A DNA stretch of 37,533 bases from Thermoflexus hugenholtzii JAD2. Its GTDB lineage: Bacteria > Chloroflexota > Chloroflexia > Chloroflexales > Roseiflexaceae. A program made the translations under genes and the position numbers. The stretch covers positions 1-37,533 of the forward strand of contig CAMCVW010000034.1 in the NCBI GenBank assembly GCA_945881915.1. Reading direction: 5' to 3'. Below are positions 7,791-15,855 of the stretch, piece by piece. Each line of letters begins with the position of its first letter. Position 1 is the stretch's first letter. Below the pieces are notes generated by a model. It ran no database searches. It was not told where the DNA came from and saw only the letters and a list, made by a program, of their open reading frames with translations.

Positions 7791-9260
7791 CTATACCCAC
7801 GTGCCGGACGGCAGAGCGTCGATGTCGTTGGCCGCAATGGCGTTCTGACGCAGTTCGGCCAGTTCGCCGCAACCCGTCCGTGCGGGGAAGACTTTGCCGG
7901 GGTTGAATAAATCCAACGGGTCAAATGATTTGCGTAAACCCGCCATCGCAGCCAAGTCGGCGGTGCTGAAGAGGATGTCCATGTAATCGCGCTTTTCGAC
8001 CCCAATGCCGTGCTCGCCGCTGACCACGCCGCCCAACCGGACGGATTCCTTGAGGATTTCTGTAGCGGCACCCAAGGCTCGCTCGAGTTGCTTCTTGTCG
8101 CGCCGATCAAACAAAATCAGCGGGTGCAGATTGCCGTCGCCGGCGTGGAAGACATTGGCGATGGGCAGGGAGAAGTCCTTGGCGACGTCACCCACATGCG
8201 CCAGAATCGCCGGCAACTTCGTACGCGGCACGACGGTATCGACCAAGTAATAACTGGGTGATAAGCGGCCCATTGCGCCAAAAGCGTTTTTGCGGGCGGC
8301 CCAGACCTGCGCTTGTTCGGCGGCCGTTGTCGCAGGCCGTACCTCGATGGCGCCGTGCTCACGGCAGATGCCCACCACCTGCGCCAAGAGTTCGTCGAGG
8401 CCATCGCTGACGCCGTCGACTTCGATGAGCAACGCCGAGCCGGCACTGTCGGGCAAGCCCAGTTTATACATGCCGTTGACGGCTTTGATGGCCAGCTTGT
8501 CCATCATCTCGAGGGCAGCCGGCAAAATCCCACGGGCGATGATGGTCGAAACAGTCTGCGAGGCAGATGGGATGTCGGGGAACAAGGCCAATACAACGCG
8601 CAGTGCCTCGGGTAGGCGCGTCATGCGCACCCAGGCCTCGGTGACGATGCCGAACATGCCCTCGGAGCCGGTCATTACCCCGGCCAGGTCGTACCCGACC
8701 GTGTCGATCCGGCCATTACCTGTCCAAATCAAGTCTCCATTCGGAAGCACCGTGCGCAACGCCAACACATGATTGGTCGTCATGCCGTATTTGAGGCAGT
8801 GTGGCCCGCCACTGTTGTTGGCAATGTTGCCGCCGAGTGTACAGGCTTTTTGTGACGACGGATCGGGCATGAATGCATAGCCGTGCGGGGCTAACTGTTG
8901 CGATAACTCCCAGTTGATGACGCCGGGTTGCACGCGCACGCGCCGGTTGGCGGCGTCGACCTCGAGGACCTGCTCCATGCGCGTCATGGCGATGACAATG
9001 CCGCCGTGGATGGGCGTCGCCCCGCCCGACAAACCAGTCCCTGCGCCGCGGGCGACGACGGGGATGCGGGCCTGGTGGGCGATTTTGACAATGGCGGCAG
9101 TCTGCTCGCTGGTCTGCGGCAACACGACGATATTTGGGGCGTGTAGGTCCATCACACAGCCATCGGCTTCGTAGGTCATCAAGGCAGCATCGCCCATCAC
9201 CACACCACGCGTACCGACAACTGCCTGGAGGGCACGGATGAGTTCGCCAGAATAGTGCAT
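7791..9260 (-). CDS. glcD: Glycolate oxidase catalytic subunit GlcD (FAD-linked)
   Basis: 489 residues, close to E. coli GlcD. The FAD site is shown by VVARGAGTGLSGGATP near residue 70 and DPSSQKACTLGGNIANNSGGPHCLKYG near residue 135. The C-terminal FAD-oxidase domain has NVFHAGDGNLHPLILFD, SGEHGIGVEKRDYM and FNPGKVFP, matching GlcD well. D-lactate dehydrogenases of the same family are an alternative, but the adjacent glcE favours glycolate oxidation. The start at 9260 has only a weak AAAGA upstream. TATAAT on the minus strand at 9297-9292 suggests a promoter directly before the gene. Confidence 0.92.
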   Translation of the reverse strand: MHYSGELIRALQAVVGTRGVVMGDAALMTYEADGCVMDLHAPNIVVLPQTSEQTAAIVKIAHQARIPVVARGAGTGLSGGATPIHGGIVIAMTRMEQVLEVDAANRRVRVQPGVINWELSQQLAPHGYAFMPDPSSQKACTLGGNIANNSGGPHCLKYGMTTNHVLALRTVLPNGDLIWTGNGRIDTVGYDLAGVMTGSEGMFGIVTEAWVRMTRLPEALRVVLALFPDIPSASQTVSTIIARGILPAALEMMDKLAIKAVNGMYKLGLPDSAGSALLIEVDGVSDGLDELLAQVVGICREHGAIEVRPATTAAEQAQVWAARKNAFGAMGRLSPSYYLVDTVVPRTKLPAILAHVGDVAKDFSLPIANVFHAGDGNLHPLILFDRRDKKQLERALGAATEILKESVRLGGVVSGEHGIGVEKRDYMDILFSTADLAAMAGLRKSFDPLDLFNPGKVFPARTGCGELAELRQNAIAANDIDALPSGTWV

Positions 9261-9291
9261 CAGGAGGTTCTTTCACTGTATCGGTAGCTGC

Positions 9292-9297
9292 ATTATA
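9292..9297 (-). promoter_or_regulatory. Candidate -10 box for glcDE
   Basis: The minus strand reads TATAAT here, 31 bp before the glcD ATG. No good -35 is seen at the usual distance. Confidence 0.45.
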
Positions 9298-9511
9298 CCC
9301 AAGCCTGAATGCCACACCGAAAAACTGTGTCGAGACACAACCAGCAAGAGCAAAATCACCTCATCCACAAACGGATGCGAAAACACGTGACGGATTATCT
9401 GATTCGTACATCCGCACCATGGTTGTTGGCGGTCGCAGTTGTGCGTGGCAAGCAGTTATATGTAGAAATGGTGCGCTTCTGTGGTGCATATTTGGTGTGG
9501 AAGAACAAAAA

Positions 9512-9542
9512 TTGCTAAATTATTAAAAATATATGCTATAAT
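9512..9542 (+). promoter_or_regulatory. Candidate extended -10 promoter for the gene at 9596
   Basis: TGCTATAAT at 9534-9542 is a consensus extended -10. A possible TTGCTA -35 at 9512-9517 is 19 bp away, which an extended -10 can tolerate. GAGGAG lies 4 nt before the ATG at 9596. Confidence 0.6.
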
Positions 9543-9595
9543 ATCCCCCTACTGTAGATGAAAAAAAAACCTTTTTTAGTTTTACGAGGAGCAGT

Positions 9596-10375
9596 ATGCG
9601 TGCGTTTTCTTTTCGCCAGATAGGTTTTGCTCTTCTCTGTATTTTGATTTCTAGCACAATGCTATTATTATTTTCTCCGGTGTCGGGTCAATCGGGGACA
9701 ATCTCCGGCATTGCCATCAAAACAAAAAAAAATACGCCCACCAAAACCAAAACACGTACGCCCACCAAAACCACAACACGCGCGCCCACCAAAAGCCCAA
9801 CGAGAGTGCGTACATTGACAAAGAGTGCAACGGCAATACCTGCTACGTTGACACGTACCCCAACATCTACCCCAACATCTACCCCAACCCTGACCCCATC
9901 GGCAACACCGAACCCTGATGCTGCCCTAAACACCATCGTGAATGGTGGTTTTGAAACAACCGGCGGTTGGCAGGCAACCCACCCGAGTTTCGCTTTTTCT
10001 ACAGGAAGTGGTGGAGTGTTACCCAATTCAGGGTCGTATATGATGATGACCACCGGTAGGGAATTCGAAATTTATCAGAGTGTCATAGTGCCGCAAAGTG
10101 CGCCTATTCTTCGTTTTTCGTATCGCGTCACAGGGTCAAGTGCGAGCTGTGTTGGCAGTCAAAGTTATATGTATATCTCCATAGATAGATGGTACCCAGA
10201 AAGCTATTGGTATGGCTGCGATACTGCGGGGTGGGAAACGTTCACGTTCGACTTGTCGAGTGAAGCAGGTAATAGCCGAGAACTTGTCATCTATATTGGT
10301 ACCAATGGTACCACCGTCTTCCTCGACAATATCGGGTTTGTGAGTGCGCCGACGCGACTGGTGGATTACTACTAG
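9596..10375 (+). CDS. Secreted protein: Thr/Pro/Lys linker plus jelly-roll-like C-terminal domain (paralogue A)
   Basis: 259 residues in three parts: a signal peptide (about residues 1-38), a low-complexity Thr/Pro/Lys/Arg linker (about 43-105, TKTKTRTPTKTTTRAPTKSPT followed by TPTSTPTSTPT), and a C-terminal domain of about 155 residues. The C-terminal domain runs from NPDAALNTIVNGGFE to FVSAPTRLVDYY. Its NGGFE...GW start and final FLDNIGF strand look like carbohydrate-binding jelly-roll modules, but I cannot assign a ligand. The protein at 10614 shares the whole plan and much of the C-terminal domain, so the two are a tandem duplication. Likely located outside the cell; the linker is a plausible glycosylation target. 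Confidence 0.75.
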   Translation: MRAFSFRQIGFALLCILISSTMLLLFSPVSGQSGTISGIAIKTKKNTPTKTKTRTPTKTTTRAPTKSPTRVRTLTKSATAIPATLTRTPTSTPTSTPTLTPSATPNPDAALNTIVNGGFETTGGWQATHPSFAFSTGSGGVLPNSGSYMMMTTGREFEIYQSVIVPQSAPILRFSYRVTGSSASCVGSQSYMYISIDRWYPESYWYGCDTAGWETFTFDLSSEAGNSRELVIYIGTNGTTVFLDNIGFVSAPTRLVDYY

Positions 10376-10428
10376 GGGTGTATAGGCTTTAAGACGCGCC
10401 GCTACGAAAAGAGGCTACCCGGCATTGA

Positions 10429-10515
10429 ACCCGTATGGGCGATGGAAGCATCGAGCAGTTCGCATGCAACATTCGATTCGTCAGCGAACCGACCCGTGAG
10501 GTTGATTACTATTAG
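10429..10515 (+). pseudogene. Tail of a third copy of the secreted-protein domain
   Basis: In one frame this stretch encodes about 28 residues ending FVSEPTREVDYY and a stop, nearly the same as the ends of the genes at 9596 (FVSAPTRLVDYY) and 10614 (FVSAPTREVDYY). The upstream boundary is an in-frame TGA and no start is present. It is most likely the 3' remnant of a third tandem copy lost by recombination. Confidence 0.75.
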
Positions 10516-10613
10516 GCGATCCAGGCCCAGGATAGTCGAACATCGTTGGTAACGTGTACGAGGGATTGAAACGAGGCTGTATGGGTACACCTTCCTCATA
10601 GCTCACCGGAACA

Positions 10614-11591
10614 GTGCTGCTGTTGATATTGGTAACTTGCTTCCAGTGGCCGGCAGTACCGCATGCGTCAGGCGGATCGGCGGTGTATGCGCGTATTGCG
10701 ACGCTCACCAAAACGAAAACACGCACAAAAACGCGAACTGCAACCCGCACAATACCCAAACCACGCACCAGCACCCGGACAGCAACACGCACAATACCCA
10801 AACCACGCACTACCACGCGGACAGCGACCAAAAGCCCTACCAAAACACGGAGTGCATCACCAATAAAGACTCCCTCAGCAACCGTACGAGCACCATCAGC
10901 GACGGTTACCCAGACTGTCGTGCCAGCGCCATCCGGAACGGCGACTGAGACGGCAACATCAACCGCTACGCCCACGCCCACCTCTACAGCGACGCAAACA
11001 GCATCTGTGACACCGAGTCGCACGAATACTCCGACATATACTGCAAGTCGCACTCCGACACCACCCCCGACCCATACAGCGAGTCCAACAGCATCACGGA
11101 CAGTGACGCCGTCGCCCACGCCAAATCCCGATAAGGCACGAAACACCATTGTGGATGGTGGTTTCGAAACAGGGAGCGGTTGGATGATGGATGCGGTAGC
11201 GTACAACACTGCCTCCGGAAGCGTGACTCCCAAGTCTGGGTTGTACATGTCGGCTACTGTAGGTATGTACGCTATTCTCACTCAGCCGGTTTATATTCCC
11301 ACGACTGCGCCGTATCTGCGTTTTTCGTATCGGATTGTCGGTTCGCGGAGCTGTGCCACCGGCAGTAGCACGGACTATATCTGGGTGTATACCAACGTTG
11401 GTGTATTAGTGTGGTATCTCGATGCATGCAGTACTGCAGGCTGGGTGACTGGTACGTTGGACATGACGAGTGAAGCAGGGGCGACGGCGGAGATTTACTT
11501 CGAAGTAAACACAGATGCGCACGGTGGAACGGTGTATTTCGACGATATTGGGTTCGTCAGCGCACCGACACGCGAGGTTGATTACTATTGA
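10614..11591 (+). CDS. Secreted protein: Thr/Arg-rich linker plus jelly-roll-like C-terminal domain (paralogue B)
   Basis: 325 residues from a GTG start. A short hydrophobic segment (LLLILVTC) stands for the signal peptide, but no basic residues precede it and no convincing ribosome binding site is present. In-frame stops lie just upstream at 10533 and 10599, so the original 5' end may be damaged. The linker (about residues 33-170) is longer than in paralogue A. It contains a 14-residue repeat (TRTIPKPRTSTRTA type) encoded by a 23-bp direct repeat at 10746-10768 and 10788-10810. The C-terminal domain (NPDKARNTIVDGGFE to FVSAPTREVDYY) is clearly homologous to that of the gene at 9596. Function unknown, probably cell-surface. 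Confidence 0.65.
   Translation: MLLLILVTCFQWPAVPHASGGSAVYARIATLTKTKTRTKTRTATRTIPKPRTSTRTATRTIPKPRTTTRTATKSPTKTRSASPIKTPSATVRAPSATVTQTVVPAPSGTATETATSTATPTPTSTATQTASVTPSRTNTPTYTASRTPTPPPTHTASPTASRTVTPSPTPNPDKARNTIVDGGFETGSGWMMDAVAYNTASGSVTPKSGLYMSATVGMYAILTQPVYIPTTAPYLRFSYRIVGSRSCATGSSTDYIWVYTNVGVLVWYLDACSTAGWVTGTLDMTSEAGATAEIYFEVNTDAHGGTVYFDDIGFVSAPTREVDYY
10746..10810 (+). repeat. 23-bp direct repeat within the linker-coding region
   Basis: CGCACAATACCCAAACCACG plus CAC occurs at 10746-10768 and again at 10788-10810, a period of 42 bp (14 codons). It keeps the reading frame and lengthens the Thr/Arg-rich linker. Confidence 0.9.
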
Positions 11592-11620
11592 CTACTATGG
11601 TAAATGTCCGAATGTGACAG

Positions 11621-11653
11621 GAGGCGTCAGTCACTGACGCCTCTTTTTTTTCT
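11621..11653 (+). terminator. Rho-independent terminator after paralogue B
   Basis: GAGGCGTCA pairs with TGACGCCTC around a GTCAC loop, followed directly by a run of T (11644 onward, one C near its end). Confidence 0.93.
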
Positions 11654-11809
11654 CAACGCCTGCCGGATGTCCTCAGATGAACGTCATGCAGTAGAAAACA
11701 TCAATAGAATATGAACTAAAATCATTCTGTTTTGGAACATATTCCATGGAGAAACGTATACAATAATATAGGAATGTAGGCAACAGCTTGTAACTAAAGG
11801 GTAACTGAG

Positions 11810-12610
11810 ATGATTTTGGGTGCAAAACACATGGTGCGGATGGCGTTGGTTTTGGTGGTGATGACGTCCTGTGGAGCTGCTGCACAGCCCGCTGCCGATA
11901 GTGCAGTCGAGGCGCCAGCGAAGCATACTTCAGCGCATTGGACGTACGAGGGCGAAGATGGTCCCGAGAACTGGGGTACATTGGACCCAGCGTACACGCT
12001 GTGTGTGGATGGCAGTGCACAGACGCCGATCAACATCACCGCTTCGGCCGAGAGCGACATCCCCGATCCCATATTTGCCTATGCAGCTGGGAATGCAGAT
12101 TTGGTCAATAACGGCCACACCGTCCAAGCAGTATCTGCCGCAGGCAATACGTTGACGGTCGATGGCACGGTCTATACCCTCAAACAGTTACACTTCCATG
12201 CCCCAAGTGAGCACACGATAGACGGCGTTCAGGCAGCGGCCGAGATGCATTTTGTGCATCAGTCCGAAGCCGGCGTGTTGGCAGTCGTTGGAGTGTTGAT
12301 GATGCAGGGTGAGACTGCCAATGCTGTATGGGAGCAGTACATCCTCGGTACCACGACGCCGAAGGATACCAAAGCACAGACGATGATTGACTGGCCAGCG
12401 CTGTTGCCACAATCGCACATCACGTACCAGTACGAGGGCAGTTTGACGACTCCTCCGTGCTCCGAAGGGGTGAAGTGGATGGTGATGAAGGATTCCGTAT
12501 CACTCAGCGCCGATCAGATTGCCCAACTCAACAAGGCATACACGGGCAACGCACGACCGATCCAGGAACTCGGCGATCGCACGTTGACACTCGACACCGA
12601 GACCAAGTAA
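11810..12610 (+). CDS. Alpha-class carbonic anhydrase, probable lipoprotein
   Basis: 266 residues. It interconverts CO2 and bicarbonate outside the cytoplasm. A hydrophobic segment ending VVMTSC fits a lipobox, though Met at -3 is unusual. The catalytic domain has HWTYEGEDGPENWG, SAQTPINI, QLHFHAPSEH and EMHFVHQSE. H128, H130 and H147 are the expected zinc ligands, with the 2- and 17-residue spacing of bacterial alpha enzymes. SLTTPPCSEGVKWMV near residue 210 is the conserved C-terminal signature. AAAGGG lies about 9 nt before the ATG at 11810; an ATG at 11831 is a possible alternative start. The gene is flanked by terminators on both sides, so it is probably a single-gene unit. Confidence 0.93.
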   Translation: MILGAKHMVRMALVLVVMTSCGAAAQPAADSAVEAPAKHTSAHWTYEGEDGPENWGTLDPAYTLCVDGSAQTPINITASAESDIPDPIFAYAAGNADLVNNGHTVQAVSAAGNTLTVDGTVYTLKQLHFHAPSEHTIDGVQAAAEMHFVHQSEAGVLAVVGVLMMQGETANAVWEQYILGTTTPKDTKAQTMIDWPALLPQSHITYQYEGSLTTPPCSEGVKWMVMKDSVSLSADQIAQLNKAYTGNARPIQELGDRTLTLDTETK

Positions 12611-12620
12611 CGCGCGCTGC

Positions 12621-12661
12621 TCCCGCACCTGTGCGCTGATGCGAACAGGTGCGGGATTTTT
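12621..12661 (+). terminator. Rho-independent terminator of the carbonic anhydrase gene
   Basis: A 12-bp stem (TCCCGCACCTGT with ACAGGTGCGGGA), a 12-nt loop and five T follow the stop by 10 bp. Confidence 0.93.
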
Positions 12662-12942
12662 GTGCCTTCGAGTGGGGGTGGTGTGAACGGAAGAGCGGAT
12701 GCCGAAAACTGTAATACACGAGTAATATGCATAAAAAACTCATTTAACAAAGCAATAGGGCAATACGACCAATGGAAGGGGCGATATTTGTGCATGAGAT
12801 AGACAAAAGTGCACAAAAATTCATTGACGAACCAAGATAAATACTCTAGAATAACGTTCATGCAACTTTCATATATGAAGGGGAACCTTTGTATCCAGGA
12901 ATTGCAAAAGATTTTCCGTTCTCTTCGAAAGGATCAGAACAC
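12662..12942. other. Intergenic leader region of the peptide ABC operon
   Basis: A+T-rich sequence between the carbonic anhydrase terminator and the binding-protein gene. It holds the promoter at 12824-12852 and a leader of roughly 84 nt. No gene was recognised; a frame opening at 12809 lacks support. Confidence 0.7.
12824..12852 (+). promoter_or_regulatory. Sigma-70 promoter of the peptide ABC operon
   Basis: TTGACG (12824-12829) and TAGAAT (12847-12852) are separated by exactly 17 bp. Transcription would start near 12859, leaving a leader of about 84 nt. One of the two best promoter matches in the window. Confidence 0.8.
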
Positions 12943-14763
12943 ATGCGAACGACCTCATCATGGAAGCGCGCAGCTGCCTTGTTGGCAGCAGCATTGTTGC
13001 TTCCGTTGCTGGTAGCTTGTGGCGGCGCTGCTGCCCCAGCTGCAGAGCCAACCGCAGCCGCAGAGGCACCTGCTGCAGAACCAACCGCAGCACCAGCCGA
13101 AGAGCCAGCCGCAGAGCCAACTGCAGAGCCAGCCCCAGTCGCCGAGAATGACACGACCCTTAACATCCTCTACTGGCAGGCACCAACCATCCTGAACCCA
13201 CATTTGGCTTCAGGCACCAAGGACTTCGACGCAGCAGGCGTCATCCTCGAGCCATTGGCACGTTACAACTCGGCTGACGAGTTGGTACCGTACTTGGCCG
13301 AAGAAATCCCAACCTTGGCCAATGGCGGCGTTGCTGCAGACAGCATGAGCGTCACCTGGAAGCTCAAGCAGGGCGTGAAGTGGTCCGACGGCAGTGACTT
13401 CACCGCTGACGACGTCATCTTCACATGGCAGTACGCATCGAACGAGAAGACGCCAGCAACGACGGCTTCGAACTACAACGGTATTGCAAACATCGAAGCA
13501 GTCGATGCAACCACCGTCAAGATCACCTGGAAGGCTGCAAATCCAGATCCATACGTCGCATTCGTCAGCTATTCGGGTCAAGTGATCCAGAAGAAGCAGT
13601 TCGAAAAGTGTGTGGGCGAAGCTGCGATGATCGACGCTGCCTGTCAGGCTGCGAACTTGGCACCAATCGGCACCAACGCCTACATGCTGAAGGAATTCAA
13701 GCCAGGCGACGTGGTCGTATACGTCAAGAACCCAGCATACCGCAACGCCGACAAGACCTACTTCGAGACGGTCGAAATCAAGGGTGGCGGCGACGCTGCT
13801 TCTGCTGCACGTGCAGTGTGTGAGACCGGCGAAGTCGACTACAGCTGGAACTTGCAGGTTCCGAAGGACGCCCTCGAGCCAATCCTTGCCGCTGGCAAGT
13901 GTGAAGCAATCGCTGGCGGTTCATTCGGCGTCGAGCGTATCGTCGTCAACTTCGCAAACCCAGATTCCGCTTTGGGTGCCAAGCGATCAGAGCCAGATCA
14001 GCCTCACCCGTTCTTGACCGACCTCAAGGTTCGTCAGGCAATCAACAAGGCAATCGACCGCCAGGCAATTGCTACCAATCTGTACGGTCCAACGGGCGTT
14101 GCAGGCTGCAACATCTTGGTTGTGCCTTCGGCAGTTGATTCCAAGAACACCACCTGTGAGCGTGACGTCGAAGGCGCCAAGAAGCTGCTCGACGAAGCCG
14201 GCTGGTTGGACGTCGGCGGTGCTCGCACCAAGGACGGCAAGACCATGGCCTTGTACTTCCAGACTTCAATCAATTCTCTTCGCCAAGGCGAACAGGCTAT
14301 CATCAAGGCCAACCTGGCCGAAGTCGGTATCGCTGTCAGCCTGAAGGCTGTCGACGCTGGCGTCTTCTTCTCCGGCGATCCGGGCAATGACGACACCCTG
14401 AACAAGATGTTTGTGGACATCCAGATGTACACCAACGGTCCTTCGGGCACCGATTCACAGTCATACCTCGAAGGCTGGACCTGTGCCAAGGTCAATTCGG
14501 CAGAGGGCAGCTGGAACCAGGGTAACGACGGTCGTTACTGCAACAAGGCATACGACGAACTGTTCGCAACCTACGCTGCTGAAACCGACGTTGCAAAGCG
14601 CACGGAAATGGCAATTCAGTTGAACGACTTCCTCATCAACGACGTTGCGGTCATGCCGTTGATCAACCGCCGCACACCAAATGCCAAGATCATTGGGTTG
14701 AATGGTCCTACCTTCAACACCTTTGACTCGGGCTTGTGGAACATCCACGAGTGGTCCAAGTAA
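12943..14763 (+). CDS. ABC transporter substrate-binding lipoprotein, family 5 (peptide/nickel type)
   Basis: 606 residues from ATG 12943, chosen over the upstream in-frame ATG at 12889. It has GAAAGGA 9 nt upstream and starts a normal lipoprotein signal (MRTTSSWKR, hydrophobic core, LLVAC). After the lipidated Cys comes an Ala/Pro/Glu/Thr spacer of about 40 residues, then the SBP_bac_5 domain: LNILYWQAPTILNPH, a WKLKQGVKWSDGSDFTADDVIF segment typical of the family, and LTDLKVRQAINKAIDRQAIA. It would capture oligopeptides or a similar solute outside the membrane and pass it to the two permeases that follow. The exact solute cannot be read from the sequence. A stable hairpin follows the stop. 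Confidence 0.93.
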   Translation: MRTTSSWKRAAALLAAALLLPLLVACGGAAAPAAEPTAAAEAPAAEPTAAPAEEPAAEPTAEPAPVAENDTTLNILYWQAPTILNPHLASGTKDFDAAGVILEPLARYNSADELVPYLAEEIPTLANGGVAADSMSVTWKLKQGVKWSDGSDFTADDVIFTWQYASNEKTPATTASNYNGIANIEAVDATTVKITWKAANPDPYVAFVSYSGQVIQKKQFEKCVGEAAMIDAACQAANLAPIGTNAYMLKEFKPGDVVVYVKNPAYRNADKTYFETVEIKGGGDAASAARAVCETGEVDYSWNLQVPKDALEPILAAGKCEAIAGGSFGVERIVVNFANPDSALGAKRSEPDQPHPFLTDLKVRQAINKAIDRQAIATNLYGPTGVAGCNILVVPSAVDSKNTTCERDVEGAKKLLDEAGWLDVGGARTKDGKTMALYFQTSINSLRQGEQAIIKANLAEVGIAVSLKAVDAGVFFSGDPGNDDTLNKMFVDIQMYTNGPSGTDSQSYLEGWTCAKVNSAEGSWNQGNDGRYCNKAYDELFATYAAETDVAKRTEMAIQLNDFLINDVAVMPLINRRTPNAKIIGLNGPTFNTFDSGLWNIHEWSK

Positions 14764-14774
14764 GCGAGTCCACC

Positions 14775-14806
14775 ATACGGAGGTTGACCACGGTCAACCT
14801 CCGTAT
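14775..14806 (+). promoter_or_regulatory. Intercistronic hairpin between binding protein and permease genes
   Basis: A perfect 14-bp stem (ATACGGAGGTTGAC and its complement) with a CACG loop starts 12 bp after the stop. No T-run follows, so partial termination or 3'-end stabilisation is more likely than full termination. Such structures often keep binding protein in excess over permeases. Confidence 0.6.
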
Positions 14807-14868
14807 TCATCCCTCCCCACCCCTCTTCTCCCCTATTCTTTCTTACGCATTACGTGGAGAATCACTCC

Positions 14869-15828
14869 ATGACTCAATACATCATTCGGCGTATTTTGGT
14901 AGCAATCCCGACGTTGCTCCTTATAAGTGTCATTATCTTCGGCGTGCTTGCATTGGCACCCGGCGATCCACTTGCGCAATTTGCGCTCAACCCGGCAATT
15001 CCGATGGAAACACGTGCCCGCATCCGTGAGTCATTCGGCCTCGATAAACCGTGGCCAGTGCGGTATGTGCGCTGGATAACCTCGATGGTCAAAGGAGACT
15101 GGGGATTTTCGTTTGCGACGAAGTCGCCGGTCATCGACGTGGTGTTCCAACGTGTGCCTCAAACGTTGCAAGTTGTCGGACTTGCCTATTTAATTGCGAT
15201 ATTCATTGCAATCCCAGTTGGAATCATATCGGCGGTCAAACAATACTCGTTCTTTGACCAAATCACTACCTTCCTGTCGTTTATTGGTGGTGCACTGCCG
15301 TCGTTCTTTACTGGGTTGTCATTCATGTTGATATTTGCTATCAATCTCCAATGGTTCCCGATTGTGTATAGTTCTACGCTCGATTTGACGACGTCTGCGG
15401 GTATCACGCAACAGCTGAAGCAAATGGTGTTGCCAGTGATGGTGTTGGTGGTCCAACAAACCGCTGCACTGACGCGATTTATGCGGTCGTCGATGCTCGA
15501 TAATTTGCCGTTGGACTATGTGCGCACTGCACGTGCCAAAGGATTGAGCGACTGGGCAGTGGTCATCCGGCACGTGGTAATCAATAGCATAATTCCAGTT
15601 GTCACGCTGATTGCACTGGGGATTCCGGCGATTTTTGCAGGTGCCATCATCACCGAAAACTTGTTCCGTGTCAATGGGTTGGGTCAGTTGCTGGTGACAT
15701 CCATCCAGAATTCAGATACCCCGACCGTGATGGCGCTTGCGTTCATCTTTTCGATTTTGGTGGTTGTCTTCAATTTGATAGCTGACCTGTTGTATGGCGT
15801 GCTCGATCCACGAGTCAAATACACATAG
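14869..15828 (+). CDS. ABC transporter permease, DppB/OppB type
   Basis: 319 residues from ATG 14869. GGAG at 14856-14859 serves this ATG and would overlap the GTG start at 14854, so the latter is rejected. The protein begins MTQYIIRRILVAIPTLLLIS and continues APGDP near residue 29, as in DppB/OppB proteins. About six membrane helices are present. The EAA loop (DYVRTARAKGLSDWAVVIRH), which contacts the ATPase, lies near residues 219-240. It ends with YGVLDPRVKY, typical of the family. It pairs with the next gene to form the membrane channel. Confidence 0.93.
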   Translation: MTQYIIRRILVAIPTLLLISVIIFGVLALAPGDPLAQFALNPAIPMETRARIRESFGLDKPWPVRYVRWITSMVKGDWGFSFATKSPVIDVVFQRVPQTLQVVGLAYLIAIFIAIPVGIISAVKQYSFFDQITTFLSFIGGALPSFFTGLSFMLIFAINLQWFPIVYSSTLDLTTSAGITQQLKQMVLPVMVLVVQQTAALTRFMRSSMLDNLPLDYVRTARAKGLSDWAVVIRHVVINSIIPVVTLIALGIPAIFAGAIITENLFRVNGLGQLLVTSIQNSDTPTVMALAFIFSILVVVFNLIADLLYGVLDPRVKYT

Positions 15829-15855
15829 CGTACCAGCCAAGCGAAAGAAAACAGT

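Larger units (their letters stand above)
9261..9595. other. Divergent intergenic region between glcD and the secreted-protein pair
   Basis: This 335-bp stretch becomes strongly A+T-rich towards 9595. It holds a candidate minus-strand -10 for glcD and a plus-strand extended -10 for the gene at 9596. The 69-codon frame at 9309-9518 has no ribosome binding site or recognisable features and is not called. Confidence 0.7.

Noticed and set aside
9309-9518. 69-residue plus-strand ORF upstream of the secreted-protein gene
   Set aside because: No ribosome binding site, no recognisable sequence, and it overlaps the likely glcD promoter region.
10481-11281. 266-residue minus-strand frame opposite the second secreted paralogue
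   Set aside because: Its Val/Gly repeats are the complement of the Thr-rich linker codons; the plus strand carries the conserved domain.
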